In this document: piece by piece, positions 31,304-31,629 of the stretch | Layout: each line of letters opens with the position of its first letter | Numbering within the stretch: the stretch's first letter is position 1 | From: an uncultured Christensenellaceae bacterium | GTDB taxonomy: Bacteria; Bacillota; Clostridia; Christensenellales; Pumilibacteraceae | Direction: 5' to 3' | Assembly (NCBI GenBank): GCA_910587025.1 | Contig: CAJUKR010000015.1 | Location: forward strand, 1 to 31,629 | DNA: 31,629 nt | Translations under genes and position numbers: made by a program | Notes under the pieces: generated by a model | The model's input: only the letters and a program-made list of their open reading frames with translations | Told to the model about the DNA's origin: nothing | The model's database searches: none

Positions 31304-31629
31304 AATTGATTATATTACGAACAATACCGGATATACGAGGACGTTTTATTATAATCGCAAGATGTGCTTTGAAGGCGACGCAAAATATTGGATGGGGCTA
31401 AACGATGTATCGAGCGTAACGCTTTCGCCCGGTGCGACTACTCAGTCTCCTTTGGAAATAAGCGAGAACGGCACGGCAGGGTGTATAGCTATATCGTATA
31501 CCGAAGGCGGTAAAAGGAACGTATTCTATGCGTACGATCTGAATGCGTCGGGAACCATGAAGGTTTTTGGCTATACTAATCCTACATCCTATCCTAAAAA
31601 CGGTATGGAAGTATGTATAATAAGTAAGA
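31302..31629 (+). pseudogene. Frame-separated repeat-domain fragment, continues past window
   Basis: The frame beginning at 31302 translates to a fourth copy of the island's repeat domain: YNRKMCFEGDAKYWMGLND, ISENGTAGCIAISY and YAYDLNASGTM. The last bases appear to open a further copy. It is closed upstream by TAG at 31296-31298 and has no start codon before mid-domain (ATG 31362), so as seen it is a broken piece unless a frameshift joins it to the lipoprotein in front. Its first strand is also lost, since the match starts around ITNN. Base use is more GC-rich than in the lipoprotein. Confidence 0.75.

Noticed and set aside
1..31629. tRNA, rRNA or CRISPR array
   Set aside because: No cloverleaf-like sequence, no rRNA segments and no regularly spaced direct repeats were seen. 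The only repeats are the protein-coding copies and the terminator pair.

Overview
The window reads as chromosome from an anaerobic Gram-positive of the Clostridia type. The basis is the gene set: a CdaA-type diadenylate cyclase, a CwlD-like amidase, a DUF421/DUF4363 pair, several lipoproteins with lipoboxes, and AGGAGG-type ribosome sites. No rRNA or tRNA is present, so finer placement is inference. Most of the window is moderately GC-rich and densely coding. Two stretches are visibly AT-rich and look foreign or fast-evolving: about 2305-5300, and about 30400 to roughly 31300.

Layout: 1-2313 holds the 3' part of a type IIA topoisomerase A subunit and an ArsR-family repressor. The first AT-rich island (about 2305-5300) carries a secreted protein with three copies of an unrecognised repeat domain and a small membrane-anchored protein; near-identical terminator hairpins flank it. 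From 5509 to 10361 lie a DUF421/DUF4363 pair, a PH-domain membrane protein, holA, an unknown membrane protein and an M28-like lipoprotein. From 10451 to 14010 come cdaA, a DUF1015 gene and lysC. From 14093 to 15341 a family-6 type DNA glycosylase and tcdA are transcribed divergently. A zinc/cadmium-type P1B ATPase with a detached HMA protein runs on the minus strand (15782-17934), divergent from an M1 peptidase and a CwlD-like amidase.

The core of the window is a tightly packed operon at 20650-29273: tyrA-aroC-aroB-aroA-aroE-aroQ-aroK-tkt-yfbR. It encodes six of the seven common chorismate enzymes (all except DAHP synthase), the prephenate branch to tyrosine, and transketolase, which supplies erythrose 4-phosphate. 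Genes overlap or abut, and most have their own ribosome site. A small minus-strand gene and a ferritin-like protein follow. The second AT-rich stretch has a lipoprotein with a possible coupled leader peptide, and then another copy of the island's repeat domain in a different frame.

The most notable patterns are these. (1) At least six genes have a sigma-A-type promoter whose -10 ends only 6-8 nt before the ATG, with no ribosome site, which predicts leaderless mRNAs in an organism whose other genes use strong Shine-Dalgarno sequences. (2) An uncharacterised repeat domain recurs in the two AT-rich regions, about 25 kb apart. (3) Several enzymes lack key residues: the M28-like protein, shikimate kinase and the YfbR-like phosphohydrolase.
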